DNA of 64,000 nucleotides, from positions 1-64,000 of the forward strand of contig NZ_QGHA01000004.1 in assembly GCF_003148845.1 (NCBI RefSeq), written 5' to 3'. This DNA comes from Mucilaginibacter oryzae (lineage in GTDB: Bacteria; Bacteroidota; Bacteroidia; Sphingobacteriales; Sphingobacteriaceae). Positions 63,652 through 64,000 of the stretch are shown here, piece by piece (positions within the stretch are counted from its first letter, which is position 1; each line of letters starts with the position of its first letter). The position numbers and the translations under genes are program-made. Under the pieces are notes generated by a model, which was not told where the DNA came from, made no database searches, and saw nothing but the letters and a program-made list of their open reading frames with translations.

Positions 63652-64000
63652 ATGGATCTGCAAAGTGTTGAATTGCGCAACCTGGAGGTACAGGATTACC
63701 AGGAGTTAAAAAAATCAATGAAATCGGCCTATATGGATATGGACGAAGATTATTGGGATGCCAACTCCATTAAAAAACTCATTAAGCTTTTTCCCGAAGG
63801 GCAGATCTGTGTTACGGTTAACGATGTGGTAGTAGGGTGCGCTTTATCCATCATTGTTGATTATCAGAAATTTGGTGATAACCATACCTATAAACAAATA
63901 ACCGGCGACAGTACCTTTAAAACCCATAACGATAAAGGTGACGTATTATATGGCATCGATATTTTTGTGCACCCCAATTACCGGGGATTGCGCCTGGCCC
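63652..64000 (+). CDS. GNAT acetyltransferase/carbon-nitrogen hydrolase fusion, N-terminal part
   Basis: The gene starts at the ATG at 63652 and runs off the window after 116 codons. The sequence VELRNLEVQDYQELKKSMKS, then KKLIKLFPEGQICVTVNDVV, HTYKQITGDSTFKTHNDKGD and YGIDIFVHPNYRGLRLA matches the GNAT half of a Bacteroidota protein that continues into a nitrilase-like C-N hydrolase domain. Only the acetyl-CoA domain is visible, and the hydrolase part is predicted from family knowledge. Confidence 0.8.
   Translation, partial: MDLQSVELRNLEVQDYQELKKSMKSAYMDMDEDYWDANSIKKLIKLFPEGQICVTVNDVVVGCALSIIVDYQKFGDNHTYKQITGDSTFKTHNDKGDVLYGIDIFVHPNYRGLRLA

Noticed and set aside
63476-63709. 77-codon plus-strand frame
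   Set aside because: It reads through an intergenic repeat and into the GNAT gene in another frame.

Overview
The window reads as chromosome of a member of the Bacteroidota, most likely Sphingobacteriaceae and probably Mucilaginibacter-like. The evidence is a complete gldKLMN type IX secretion core, a PorW/SprE-like lipoprotein, PF14905-type TonB-dependent outer-membrane proteins, an F1Fo operon without beta and epsilon genes, C5-pathway heme genes, TAnnTTTG -7 promoter elements and frequent TTG starts. The genus is an inference from gene style; no 16S rRNA is present.

Positions 1-12.9 kb are accessory and visibly AT-rich. They hold a frameshifted tyrosine-recombinase remnant, a secreted HELAH metalloprotease-like protein, and a minus-strand block of one polyprenyl-phosphate-type GT2 plus two tandem polytopic membrane proteins. 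Next comes an IS21-family element (7.58-10.17 kb) whose istA is frameshifted. Both genes that abut it, a TonB receptor on the left and a HEPN-like gene on the right, have lost their 5' parts. A 3' half of tRNA-Ala(GGC) with its terminator follows, then an AraC/response-regulator pair and a zinc-ribbon protein.

Positions 13.2-25.6 kb hold DUF4271, a HemD-like protein, gldK-gldL-gldM-gldN, and on the opposite strand porW/sprE-pbp1A. Positions 25.6-31.5 kb hold the ATP synthase operon (atpZ, a small membrane protein, atpB, E, F, H, A, G). Positions 31.8-46.2 kb carry mixed single genes: a TonB-type receptor, a Spx/ArsC-like protein, a SMI1/KNR4 protein, an M1 peptidase, an NHL-repeat lipoprotein, an SDR, an ABM protein, a RecD-like helicase, an acyltransferase, an FtsX-type permease and a VOC protein.

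Positions 46.4-55 kb are a heme locus: hemC-hemD fusion, hemB, hemL, histidine kinase, response regulator, TPR protein, hemE and hemJ. hemA lies at 61.7-62.9 kb on the opposite strand. Together these cover every step from glutamyl-tRNA to protoporphyrin except the coproporphyrinogen oxidase step. A vapBC pair, a sigma factor/anti-sigma-like/beta-barrel operon, an orphan ABC ATPase, a LytS/LytT pair, a DoxX-like protein and the start of a GNAT/nitrilase fusion complete the window.

The most unusual structure is not a gene. Many intergenic gaps, including those inside the atp and heme operons, carry inverted repeats built from short words, with a different word in different gaps. One class (CCCCCTAAAGGGGG-like) supplies the stop codons of hemE and hemL. 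One pair of arms is a perfect 35-bp inverted repeat in front of the ABC gene.
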